Assembly: GCA_026182355.1 (NCBI GenBank)
Contig: JAPFBL010000239.1
Coordinates: 124,001 to 188,000, forward strand
Length of the DNA: 64,000 nt
Source: Hermatobates lingyangjiaoensis
Taxonomy: Eukaryota > Arthropoda > Insecta > Hemiptera > Hermatobatidae
Direction of reading: 5' to 3'
Of this stretch, positions 53,749-63,165 are shown one piece after another. The notes under the pieces were generated by a model. The model had not been told where the DNA came from. It saw only the letters and a list, made by a program, of their open reading frames with translations, and searched no databases. Each line of letters starts with the position of its first letter. Position 1 is the stretch's first letter. The position numbers were made by a program, and so were the translations under genes.

Positions 53749-54059
53749 TATATGGATTATATATTATATGTAGATCTGTACATATAATATATTATTATTA
53801 CCTGGTTTACTAATACATGGACTACACATGAAAAGTACAAAAAGTATGAGATCGCAAAATATGTTGTACGCAGAGGGCGGACCCTTAGTAGGTATGCAAC
53901 GCTGCAAAACGAGTCTCAACTCGTGAGAGCAGGAACCTCTAATATATGTAACTATTGAGACGAATCTATTGTTTAACTGACGATCTCACAGATGCCTGTA
54001 TATATTACTGATGATAGAGATGTTACAAATACCGATGATAGAAATTTCACTGATGATAT
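53749..54059. other. Unassigned stretch
   Basis: Short imperfect repeats of CTGATGATAGA near 54008-54060; no gene. Confidence 0.5.
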
Positions 54060-54836
54060 TATACACCAATACCTCGCTTTGCGTCGTTTCGTTTTGCATT
54101 TTTACGAAGTTGCGTCGAATTAGTACTAACTTTCACTGTGTGTCGTTAAATTTTCTAGGTTCGTTGTTTTGGGTTCAAGTCTTTCATTTTTTTTTGAAAT
54201 TTTTCTTTTTTTTTTTCTAAAAAATTGCACCACTTTTGTTTCTAATTGCGCTATGCCTCCAAAACTCTGGGATTCCCTTTCTAACTGAAAATCAATAGAA
54301 TTTTAATAGTTTTATTTTTACTTTGTTTTGTTAATTTTAGATATCAGTTTCAATTATGTAGTGTGTTGTGCTTTTTGTAACGTTTCAATTAGAGTGTTGT
54401 GCTTTTTTTAAAAGAGAATAATACATTTTTATAAATTTTTAAGGGTTGTTTCTGGTTACGAAAAAGGTAAATATTTTTCCAATTTATTTATTGGCAGAGT
54501 TTTTAATTTGTTTTTAATAAAGCCGGCTCATGACAACAGCCACTCATCAGGCAGTGATTAATTTTAATTTTGTTTTTCATAAATTAATTGAATACATAGT
54601 TTCTTTTGTTTTAATTGAATATTTTTTTTTATTTTTTTGCATGTATATAATAAAATGTTATATTATTTTTATTTTTAAATATTTACTTTGTTCAATTTCC
54701 TTTTTAAACATTAGTATTTTCGTAACCCTGAAACCTATCTTCGATCTTTACATGGTTTGCTATGGAAAATCTTAATTCACTTATCGTCGTGTTTTTTTGG
54801 AACGTAACCTCGACGCAAAGTGAGGTATCGGTATAC
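54060..54836. mobile_element. MITE-like element with TACCTCNCTTTGCGTCG TIR
   Basis: Left AATACCTCGCTTTGCGTCG at 54068 is mirrored at the right by CGACGCAAAGTGAGGTATCG (54811-54830). Flanks TATAC/GTATACC could be a short duplication. AT-rich T-strand interior; no transposase. Superfamily not decided. Confidence 0.65.
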
Positions 54837-55600
54837 CTTACTGATGGTAGTATTAATACCCCTGGGAAGAAGTCTTGGGTAGAGTTCTTTAACAAGTAGT
54901 ACCATGACATCCATGCGGAATACCATGCATGGTAGTACCATGTTGCGGAATACTCATTTGGGAAGCATTGCAGACAATGTAAACCCCAGTCATATGTAGC
55001 AATATGTCAACAACCATTATTGCCCATAACATTGAGTTCATTCGATCAAGGAATCAAATGAGTTTGTTTTCTCCAGGCTTGAATGTCACGAAATGCCAGG
55101 TCAAGTTTTTCCTTTGCCCTATCAAAAGGGCCTTAATAAAACAGTACCACAGCCCCGAGGGTAGATTTAATTTCAAATTCAATCCATCACTTTCACGCTA
55201 ACCTGTTATTCCTGACTTCTACGATTTCAGCATTATTTATTCAATGCAAAACCATTTTCGATTGTATTAGACGCTTCATATTAACTTCGTTTCCTGTATC
55301 AATACCTAAAGGTCTAAACGATAAAAATATTTACCACTAACTCATCTTACCCAACCTTACAAACAAGGCTAAAACATTCAATAACTGTCAAGACTATGTA
55401 ACAATACTTATAAATATATTATAGTTTAACACAGTGAAACCTTTTTGACGATCATTCTGACTTAGAGAGCGTGTATTTAACATTTGTACATAGAATTTCT
55501 ACGTTTGCTTCACAAGCAAAATATCTTTTCTACAACGATGATTTCCAAATATCGTCATCATCATTTAGACAGTAGGCCCTTTCTAGTATGCTTATAGCTA
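54837..55600. other. Unassigned stretch
   Basis: Palindromic patch CCATGCATGGTAGTACCATG at 54922-54943; otherwise nothing supported. Confidence 0.5.
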
Positions 55601-55603
55601 ATC

Positions 55604-55646
<43 letters not shown>

Positions 55647-55733
55647 ATGATCCGTAAAATATGAAATGGAAAATAATAGGACTAAATCTTTCAATCACGA
55701 CAAATGTTTTCGTGAGTCAACAACTAAAAACAA
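55601..55733. repeat. (TA)n and degenerate family E fragment
   Basis: TA array 55601-55644, then AATATGAAATGGAAAATAAT, GGACTAAATCTTTCAATCAC and TTTTCGTGAGTCAAC, a decayed left arm of family E with its hairpin destroyed. Confidence 0.6.
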
Positions 55734-55935
55734 AATGCTGAAACAGAGATGGTTCAAGAAGTGGGAGGAAGAGTGGCATTATGTGTGTAAAGTACAGGAA
55801 AGGCACAGTTCGAGAGGGATGTTTGGGGACAAGTATAGTAAGAACGTTTCTACTGTAACTGTTTTTTTCATTATTTTTATGATATTGATTGTTAATTAAT
55901 GCTATGTGTAATCTTGGTATGCTTATATATATATA

Positions 55936-56078
55936 TGTTATTGATAAAAGTATCGACCGTAAAAACAAACAAATATAGGCCTATGGAAAAGGTTTTAAAT
56001 AACAACCGAAACGTTGGTTGAAATGAGAGTTTAATTTGAACCTGAAGAACTGACCGAGTCCTGATAAAGTGTTATTTT
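55936..56078 (+). repeat. Family F single arm
   Basis: GATAAAAGTATCGACCGT, then the hairpin region 55978-56020 (GGTTTT..ACAACC, GAAACGTTGG), and ACTGACCGAGTCCTGATAAA. Followed by a short TA array. Confidence 0.7.
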
Positions 56079-56095
56079 GTATATATATATATATA

Positions 56096-56330
56096 CGTTC
56101 AATGTAGACAAAGGAATATAGAGAAATTAAAAACACACATATAGAGTCTTTAATTTTCGGTTTGAACTGTCTTCATAAGAGGTGGGAGAGGAAAACCAAA
56201 CACACTGGTACAAAAACAGTTAGGTCTCCAACCTTCCATAGCCTATCTCTCCTGAAGACGGTTAAACCCGAAAATTAGAGACCATAAGAGTGAGTTTTTA
56301 ATTTTTCTATGTTTCTTTATCTACATTCAA
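56096..56330. repeat. Family M fold-back element
   Basis: Ends TTCAATGTAGACAAAGGAAT and its imperfect mirror TTCTTTATCTACATTCAAGG. Hairpins at 56148-56180 (minus, decayed) and 56248-56281 (plus). Confidence 0.7.
56248..56281 (+). ncRNA. Hammerhead-like motif, family M
   Basis: TCTC, CTGAAGA (56252-56258), extra C, GGTTAAACC plus one unpaired C, GAAA, ATTA, GAGA. Helix I TCTC/GAGA is perfect; stem II has a bulge compared with 11535. Confidence 0.5.
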
Positions 56331-56351
56331 GGCTCCGAGAAGCTGGTTTAC

Positions 56352-56566
56352 TTCCAGATATCCACTTGAACTATAAAGTTGAAGTCGTCGTTTCCTCCTA
56401 GCCTGGTAATGAATTGGGAGAGCGGCTGAGCTAGACCTTGTGGAGAGGCATATTTGTGGCATGCCAGGGGGCATCCAGACTGGCCATGTCTTGCCAAACT
56501 CAAGGAGAAATTCTGTAGATTACTACAAATATTATTCAAGTTGAACCAGAATGTTGGTTCATACAT
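56352..56566 (-). CDS. Candidate coding exon, unrecognised
   Basis: A 72-codon ORF from ATG at 56566: MYEPTFWFNLNNICSNLQNF, then SLSLARHGQSGCPLACHKYA, then SPQGLAQPLSQFITRLGG, ending DDFNFIVQVDIWK. Composition is diverse and unlike the AT-driven ORFs around it. Its end sits on GGAAGTAAAC, a possible splice donor. Upstream on the same strand are a strong acceptor-like site (tttctacactgCAG, near 56655-56670) and a strong donor GGGGTAAGTA (56811-56820), but the frame between them does not stay open. I do not recognise the protein. It may be an exon, a pseudogene or chance. Confidence 0.3.
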
Positions 56567-56817
56567 TGGAAAATTGTGTAATTACTTTTGATTGAAGGAT
56601 GAAGAAGGTTATACGACAGAGAACAAAATGTCATACAGCCTGCAGTGTAGAAACAAACAATTACAAATTGTTTAGGTATGGGGCAGGTTAGAGAAAGGTC
56701 AGCCGAGTTTGTACAGACATTTAAGGGGCGGAACTAATTTAGAACAAGCTAAAGGTTAGGGAGGTAACAAAGCCGAGGGTGGATGTCCAGAGGGGGTGTT
56801 CAATGGCTTCTACTTAC

Positions 56818-56902
56818 CCCACCGCTCATCCGGAGACCCTGAGGCCGAGAACGCTGACCAGGAGAGCCTTCGGATGAAGGACAGGATGTCCGCAGTACTT
56901 TG
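56818..56902 (-). other. Possible exon-like segment with consensus donor
   Basis: GC-richer 85-bp segment between TTAG (56903-56906) and GTAAGT (starting 56817). One frame reads QSTADILSFIRRLSWSAFSA and SGSPDERWG. The donor matches the GTAAGT consensus. It cannot be joined in frame to the ORF at 56352-56566 through the acceptor I see, so status is uncertain. Confidence 0.25.
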
Positions 56903-57092
56903 CTAACACACCAAGTCAGAGGTGTCTATGGCGTGCGGCTTCCCGTAACGTTACAAAGTGCCAACTCACCCACACCATCTTCATGTTTAGAACAATCCTA
57001 TCACAACCGGTGGGTCATCCGTACAGCTCTAGTTTATCCCGAAACCAAGGTTTCGAAATGAAACTGAATACCAATGTTCTATTGGTTTAAAC

Positions 57093-57512
57093 CAGTGTTT
57101 CCCAAACTTTTTCGAGTGACCGCGTCCATAAACCTATAAGTCAACACCCTTGAATAATAATCAGATTCCTAGACTAAATAACCACATGACTAACATTTTA
57201 ATAATTAAATTAAAATAATTACTAATCGAATATTTATTTAGAATCCAATAGATGTATTATTTCAAAGCATATTATGCAAAAGAATTGATACACAATAAAA
57301 GAAACTTAGGTGAGAATATACTTTTAACATAAAAATGAATTATCAAAACAAATAATTTTAAAAAACTGTTTCTTAGAAGTTTACATGTCGTGTTTTCACT
57401 TAAATTTAGAAATTATATTGCATGAACATTTCCAATTTATCGAAATAGAATCCCTCTCCTTTTTTCATTGCCGCCCCCAGGGGGGCGGTACCACCCACTT
57501 TGGGAAACACTG
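57093..57512. mobile_element. hAT MITE with exact 8-bp TSD
   Basis: TIR CAGTGTTTCCCAAA at both ends (14 bp exact, inverted). Flanked by GTTTAAAC at 57085-57092 and 57513-57520, an exact, palindromic 8-bp duplication. Length 420 bp, AT-rich interior, no ORF. The hAT superfamily is supported by TIR type and TSD length. Confidence 0.9.
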
Positions 57513-57520
57513 GTTTAAAC

Positions 57521-57792
57521 CGATTCCCTAGAAAGTCAAAAACGTCAGCCCTAACGGTTTTTTTGTTTAATCGGTGATTCTACCGATTAAAATTTAGGAG
57601 TCCTAAATTTTGCTTAACTCAAATTTATTTAGATTGGGGATTTATAAAGAATATTTGACATCGTACAGGCTCGGGACCGAAAGTTTAACGTCCTCTCCGA
57701 GGGACGAAACACTCAGATTTATTTACCTCGAGGGCCGGAGTGGTTATTGAATCAAGGACTCTCCAGCCTTAACCATGAGCTAACCTGGTTCC
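57521..57792 (-). mobile_element. tRNA-derived SINE, internally deleted
   Basis: Begins exactly at the right TSD of the preceding hAT MITE. Tail AAAAACGTCAGCCCTAACGG, body GGTCCCGAGCCTGTACGATG (minus), head GAACCAGGTTAGCTCATGG. Part of the tRNA region between the A and B boxes is rearranged. Confidence 0.8.
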
Positions 57793-57829
57793 TTACCAAT
57801 GTTCTACAACTGATTCACAGACAAATACC

Positions 57830-57965
57830 TGCAAGTAAAGTCGGAATGCTCTGGCGTAATAATTTCTCTGAGACCTTTCGTGTATTCAGTCGTCAGAGAG
57901 CAAGTGAATACATGCTATTCACTTGTTCTCTGACGACGTGATAAACGAAAAGCCTCAGAGTGACT
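57830..57965. repeat. Family N fold-back element
   Basis: Inverted arms meet at GAATACATGCTATTC (57906-57920). Hairpins: minus 57866-57900 (CTGACGA, C.., ACGAAAGGTCTCAGAG) and plus 57926-57960 (CTGACGA, extra C, GTGATAAAC, GAAA, AGCCTC, AGAG). Helix I is TTCT/AGAG in the plus arm (one G-T pair). Confidence 0.65.
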
Positions 57966-58057
57966 ATCTTCTATCTTTCGCGGTGAGTTACTTGAATATT
58001 TATATCACGTGTTATTGTAATAATTTTATATAAATTTAGATATTTAAATAATTAATC

Positions 58058-58190
58058 ACCAGGAGAAAAGTGAAGCATAACCCACTTGAGAAGAAAAACA
58101 AAGGTTTATCACATCTCCTAATGACGACTATGATTCGTCGAAATATCAAGTAAGTTATTCTACTCTTTACTCAGTGTTTTCTCCTCGTGA
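58058..58190. repeat. Family K-like element with hairpin
   Basis: ATCACCAGGAGAAAA mirrored by TTTTCTCCTCGTGAT. Hairpin 58118-58146: CTAATGA (G5 changed), extra C, GAC..GTC, GAAA, TATC. H17 would be C. Confidence 0.5.
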
Positions 58191-59326
58191 TTTATTTCAA
58201 TCACAATATTCTTTATCATAATTTAAAATTTGATTTATATTAAATAGAAAATAAATAAAAATAAACTATATATATTTGAAATTTGAATATAAAGGTGTTA
58301 ATATTATTAGGTTAAGGGACTGTAAGGGAAGTTGTAGGGAGTGTAAACATAATATTCGTGTTGGGCGCATTATTAATTAAGTTTGGCGGAGGGCGCCGGA
58401 GTGACCTGGTGAAGGGGCATGGTCGGGGCGGCATCGATTTCCCCCAAGCCTCGCTTGTTTGTCGTGGCCCGGATTTGATAACCACGCTAGAGGACCCTTA
58501 AGAGTAATCCAGCTTTAAGAACAGAACTACATGTGCACTGCATCACCAGTACATAAATGACGTGAGATGTGTAATCTCTTGGCTTGTGGCCCAGTAATGA
58601 CCACCTGCATACAATGATACCTAACTCTACCGGCAAATCTCTTTAACAGATGTTACAGCCTTTGCATGACTGTTTTCCCTTACAGTATTTCATTAATATT
58701 CATTTCACCCTTTAGATAAGACATTTCATAGATTTACCCCCAAAAGCAAACTGTAGCGATTAATCATAAAGTAAAACAAATTAAATAAAAAATCTGAAAA
58801 GTCCATACCCAATTTATACAACAAATAGACTTCTCGGTTGTACTGGAGTTGGTACATCAATACATTTATAACGTCTAAAAAAGGCAATGAGTCAAAAGGA
58901 ATAATATGAGTTGGAGCTAGAGTCAAATAGAAATGGTACACTATTTCCAACACCTTTGTATATCCTGGGTTTTTGGATGCTCTGGCCATTTTGGTAGGGA
59001 GGTGGTAGCCATATCAGTGTACAAGTGTTTTTGAGTTTCACAGTCCCCCATTAAAAATCATATACTCGTACACGAGATTTCTCTTTTAACGTCGAGTTCT
59101 TGATCTAGTTATTATTTTTGATAAATATCATACTCATAAGTGGGATTTTACGAGTATAATAGGTAAACAATTTGACTTTTACACATTTATATGTTAGCAT
59201 TCCACATTACTCCTTAATGTATTTTAAGACTTTTTCATAAAGCTCACACTGTCCCGAATTATCATTTCTTTTATTATTATTATTTATTATACTTTCTATA
59301 CTATTCTCCCAAGAAGTTATTAATAT
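58191..59326. other. Unassigned stretch
   Basis: GC-rich patch 58380-58500; 87-codon minus ORF (58726-58989, begins MARASKNPGYTKVLEIVYHF) unrecognised, mostly hydrophobic. No supporting signals. Confidence 0.4.
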
Positions 59327-59560
59327 CCTGAAGATGAATAATATGAAGATTATGAAGATGAAGAATATGAAAATGAAGATGAAGATGAATGGTGATTATT
59401 TGAAACATGTCGGCTGTGGGAAATACGCTATTATACTGTTCAAAGTTGCTAGAATATTATTTAGAAAAATTTAAGCTTGTCAGGAAATAGTTGTGAGTTA
59501 ACTTTGTTAGTTTCAATAATACATGCATATATACTTATGAACTTTGGGAGCAATCATTCA
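59327..59560 (+). pseudogene. Family L-related hairpin and PLE N-terminal-like frame
   Basis: A GAAGAT/GAATAT array (59327-59390) appears to have expanded within the ribozyme core (CTGAAGATGAAT). Then TGAAACATGTCGGCTG; the ATG at 59407 opens MSAVGNTLLYCSKLLEYYLE and KFKLVRK before a stop, continuing VNFVSFNNTC. The layout equals 40432-40639 but decayed. Confidence 0.45.
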
Positions 59561-59929
59561 TTACATGTTTCGTTAGAAATTATTACTATAAATCAAATGA
59601 AAGTAGGAAATGTACTCCATAAGATTTGAGAGAGCATCAGGAAACTGTTCTGAAGAATGGAAAATACCATCTCAACTTAAAAACCAATCTCAACTAGAAG
59701 AGGCATATTTTTCAATCAAATTTACATTTATAAAAATATCATATTATAAAAGTCCGTTATACGTCGTCAATCGGCGTTGTAGTCGCTCGATCGGTTCAGA
59801 TGTTGTACATCTTCAGGTGCCACCCTTGATTGCATACTCGTATGTATACGAGCGACCCTAATGAAGTATTTCCGTACTTCAAGAAACCATACTTTTTTTT
59901 CCGAATAGCAACAATTATCATCCCAGTAT

Positions 59930-60565
59930 TGGTGATTCAAAATGAGGGCAGCATATGACCCTGTAGCCTAGGCTACTTTAATTTCGTTATCTTGAACAAA
60001 CTATAATTTATTATGCATAAACAATGGTATTATTACGTACTTTAATGTATAGTAAACATAAACAAACAGTATTTGATGATTGTGATTTTGATTTAAGGTA
60101 AAGTGAGGCAGAGAATAGTCTAGCTACCCTCCCTTCTCATATGCCTACCCTACCCACCCATTCGACTACCACTTCAGCTGATACCCATTACCGGTTTTTT
60201 GTTTAATCGGTGATTCCACAGATTATATATTGGGAGTCCTTAATTTTGCCTAACTCAAGTGCTTTTCGAGTAGGAATCTTTAACGAGTACCTGACATCGT
60301 ACAGGCTCGGGACCGACGACTTAATGTCCTCTCCGAGAGACGACGTACTCAGATTTATTCACCTCCTGCGTGAATAAATCGAGGACTAGGTGGGGATCGA
60401 ACCCCGGACATACCAGTTGAGAGGCGAGAGAGTACGTTAACCACTGAGCTAACCTGGCCCCTTAGGGTACCACTTACCCAGTGTTACAAATGTCCCGACT
60501 TTTCTGTTCCTCGACCTCTCTCGATCTCTATTAGTACGGGAATTCTAGGGTCCAGTGTATATAAA
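59930..60565 (-). repeat. Dispersed repeat R2, copy 2, split by SINE
   Basis: Minus-strand copy of 35080-35400 in two blocks, 59930-60174 and 60468-60565. A SINE occupies the gap. Confidence 0.65.
60175..60467 (-). mobile_element. tRNA-derived SINE, type 1 tail, 8-bp TSD
   Basis: TACCACTT at 60167-60174 and 60468-60475 bounds it. Head GGGGCCAGGTTAGCTCAGTG, B box GGGGTTCGATCCCC, body GGACATTAAGTCGTCGGTCC, tail with GATTAAACAAAAAACCGG. Near full-length. Confidence 0.9.
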
Positions 60566-61430
60566 AAGGCAAGGCAAATAGAAATATTAAATGCATCAAA
60601 CAAAAAATATATAAAGTATATGTTTAGAGTACATAATAAAATATTAAGACTAAAGCAGCACTTGTTTAAAATTCATGCCAGTAACTTTAAAAAAAAAAGA
60701 AAAAAGAAGTTGGGACAGGTGGTTATATTATAAGCAGGCTGTGGATTTGCTATTTGTCCTTGGAAGTCAAAAAGGCGTTCTGAACAGAGGAAGCAGACAT
60801 ACGTGAGCCGACTAGAACGTTCAGAGAACTTCCGATGACGACCACTTCTTTCGGCCATTCACTTTTTTTTCATACATATATATCCTCAATTCATTACCAT
60901 GCTTTATTGACCAATGAATTAACCCATCAGAATATTTTAAAGTCAATGCGTACTTGTTAAATCGCTGAGGAGAATAAATTTATATTGCAAACGCAGAAGA
61001 TTTCAAAACAAGTTTCCTGGTGTCGTGTTATCACACGCACTGTCACCACAGTACACAGCCATTTCGGGAATCTGAAACTGGTACAGTGACTGTCTCTTAG
61101 TAGCACAGTTTCATTCGAGAATTACAATTCGTAAGATTAAATAATCAAATCAAGTATGCTGTCACCACAGCATGTTTGTTGAGATCAAACCTGTAAGCTT
61201 AGTAAATAAAAGCAAATTTAAGCGACATATAGATTGTTTAGGGTTTCAGCTCGAGGAGCATGACTGCTGAAATATATCGCTAATTATAATAACTTATTGA
61301 GAGAGTAAATTCTCATTCTGAAACTAATATAGTTGACATAAAAACATTTCTATTTGGGTGCGCAATTTAATTTGACCGACTCTATTTCGTAAAGACCAAT
61401 AGTGAGACTTAGATTTTCAAACATCTAACT
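60566..61430. other. AT-rich stretch without recognised gene
   Basis: Nothing supported. Confidence 0.5.
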
Positions 61431-61432
61431 CA

Positions 61433-61480
61433 GGGGTGTCAAACATACGGCACGCGGGCCACATCCGGCCCACCTGGAGG
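61433..61480. mobile_element. hAT-like left terminus, solitary
   Basis: CAGGGGTGTCAAACATACGG then CACGCGGGCCACATCCGGCC is a widespread hAT end type. No matching right end was found within the window. Confidence 0.5.
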
Positions 61481-63008
61481 TTGCGTACTGAACCCCTATG
61501 GACTAGATCAAACCCAAGGAATAAATCTGCATTATTATAAAAAAAATCTGGAGTGGCCTACACTCTACTTTACTATAAGTAACTTAATGTCAAATTTCTT
61601 GAGTATATAAAACATAACGTCTCATTTAAGCATAACGTAAACATCTAAATGGGATATGATTATTAGTCTTTCATTCCTGAGGTAGTACAGATAGTGATTG
61701 AAGGACATATCAATTTATAAGCTTATTTTTGTACATCACAAATAATTTATTATTTGCAAATAATTTCATTAGTATAACTACAGCAGTAATAACATTTTTG
61801 AAAAACCAAAGTGAACATTTCTTGAAACGAAATAGTATCCTACAAGAGAACATGGCTATTGTTCAAATAGCCAGTAGATTTCTTACATCGTTTACTTGAC
61901 ATCCTTCTACATTGAATATTTATGTAAAATTTTCAAATTTGAAACAGTAAAATACTCTTTTTTTCTCTGAAAAACTTCTTAAACAGCGAAGAAAATGTTG
62001 TTTTAAGGTGATTTGTTAATTAAAGATGTACGATAATTAAAGTTATTAATCTCTAAACGAAAGATTTATATTTTGAATTATCTTTACATTTTGGTTTTTA
62101 ACAGAATTATTATACTGGGAATTTTATGGCTTCTTAGTATTTAATAAGATCATTTTCCTTCCCCTTTGTCAAATAACATATATACGAATTTTTTTTTAAT
62201 GAGTGTTATCATTTACCTGCACAATATTATTCCTGTTACATCTCTTATAAGTCAATAATATATTTTCATTTTTCCATTAGAAACATCAATTTTATCTCAG
62301 TGGATTCGCTCAAAAAATTTCTAAGTTAATGTAAACAATGTAAAAAAATACAAAAAATTCGACAAGTATAGCAGGTGATCTCTTTGTCTGGAATAAACAA
62401 ACAGTTTTTATATCGTTATTGCTCTTTCCCGTAATTGAAACTTCATGAATTTTTTTTTTGTGACTTGCTAATTTTTTGTTCCATTTTTGGTCAAATTTTC
62501 ATTGTTTTTTAACGAGCCGTTTAGCGTCAAAAAATCATTTTCTGTAAACACAAATCGTACTGTAACGCCCCTTTAGCGAAAGTAATTTAAAAAAAAAAAT
62601 ATCTCAACTCATTCGCCATATAATGTTCTATTTGTAGGCATAGTTTCATTTTTGTCCGTCAAACAGTATGGCTTGTATCGCTCTCACAAGGTTTGAGATT
62701 GAATTATAAGTCAAAAATTTTTACATTTTATTGAAAAAAAAATATTTCCTGTTGTCTTAAAATTCTGAATATATTTTTCGTTTGTTGCATTTGAAACCTC
62801 AAAGATAATGTCAAAATTTCAAAACTCTAGGGTTATCAGTTTAGGAGAAATAAATGTTTTAAAAAAAACGGTTTTTGGCAAAAAAAGTGACTTTCCCATC
62901 ATGCATAATTCTTCCCAAACAATAGGGATCTTCGTCTTTTGGGGCCCATTTTTGTGTAAAATATCAACTTGATCCATCAAAGATTCTGGACCGTAGCGTC
63001 GTAACAAG
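61481..63008. other. AT-rich stretch without recognised gene
   Basis: Nothing supported. Confidence 0.5.
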
Positions 63009-63165
63009 CAATGCTAACACACTCACCCACCCATCCACAAACACACAGACATCATCGTAAAAACGTCATAAAACGACTTCTGGTACCTCAAAACATGTAA
63101 TTCCGTCAAAATCTCGAGATCGAATTTTTTCACGATGACTATACTTTACTTATAGTAAAGTAAAA
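63009..63165. repeat. Dispersed repeat R1, copy 2
   Basis: About 95 percent similar to 7003-7158 (AACACACTCACCCACC, AAAACATGTAATTCCGTCA, CTCGAGATCGAATTTTTTCA). It continues a little further at both ends than copy 1; a small hairpin ACTTTACT/AGTAAAGT ends it. Confidence 0.8.

Noticed and set aside
58726..58989. 87-codon minus ORF as membrane protein gene
   Set aside because: Hydrophobic residues are expected from AT-rich sequence; no splice, promoter or homology evidence.
59750..59830. Minus-strand CCTGAAGATGTACAACATC as another hammerhead-like motif
   Set aside because: It has a CTGAAGA box and a hairpin but no GAAA after the stem and no matching helix I.
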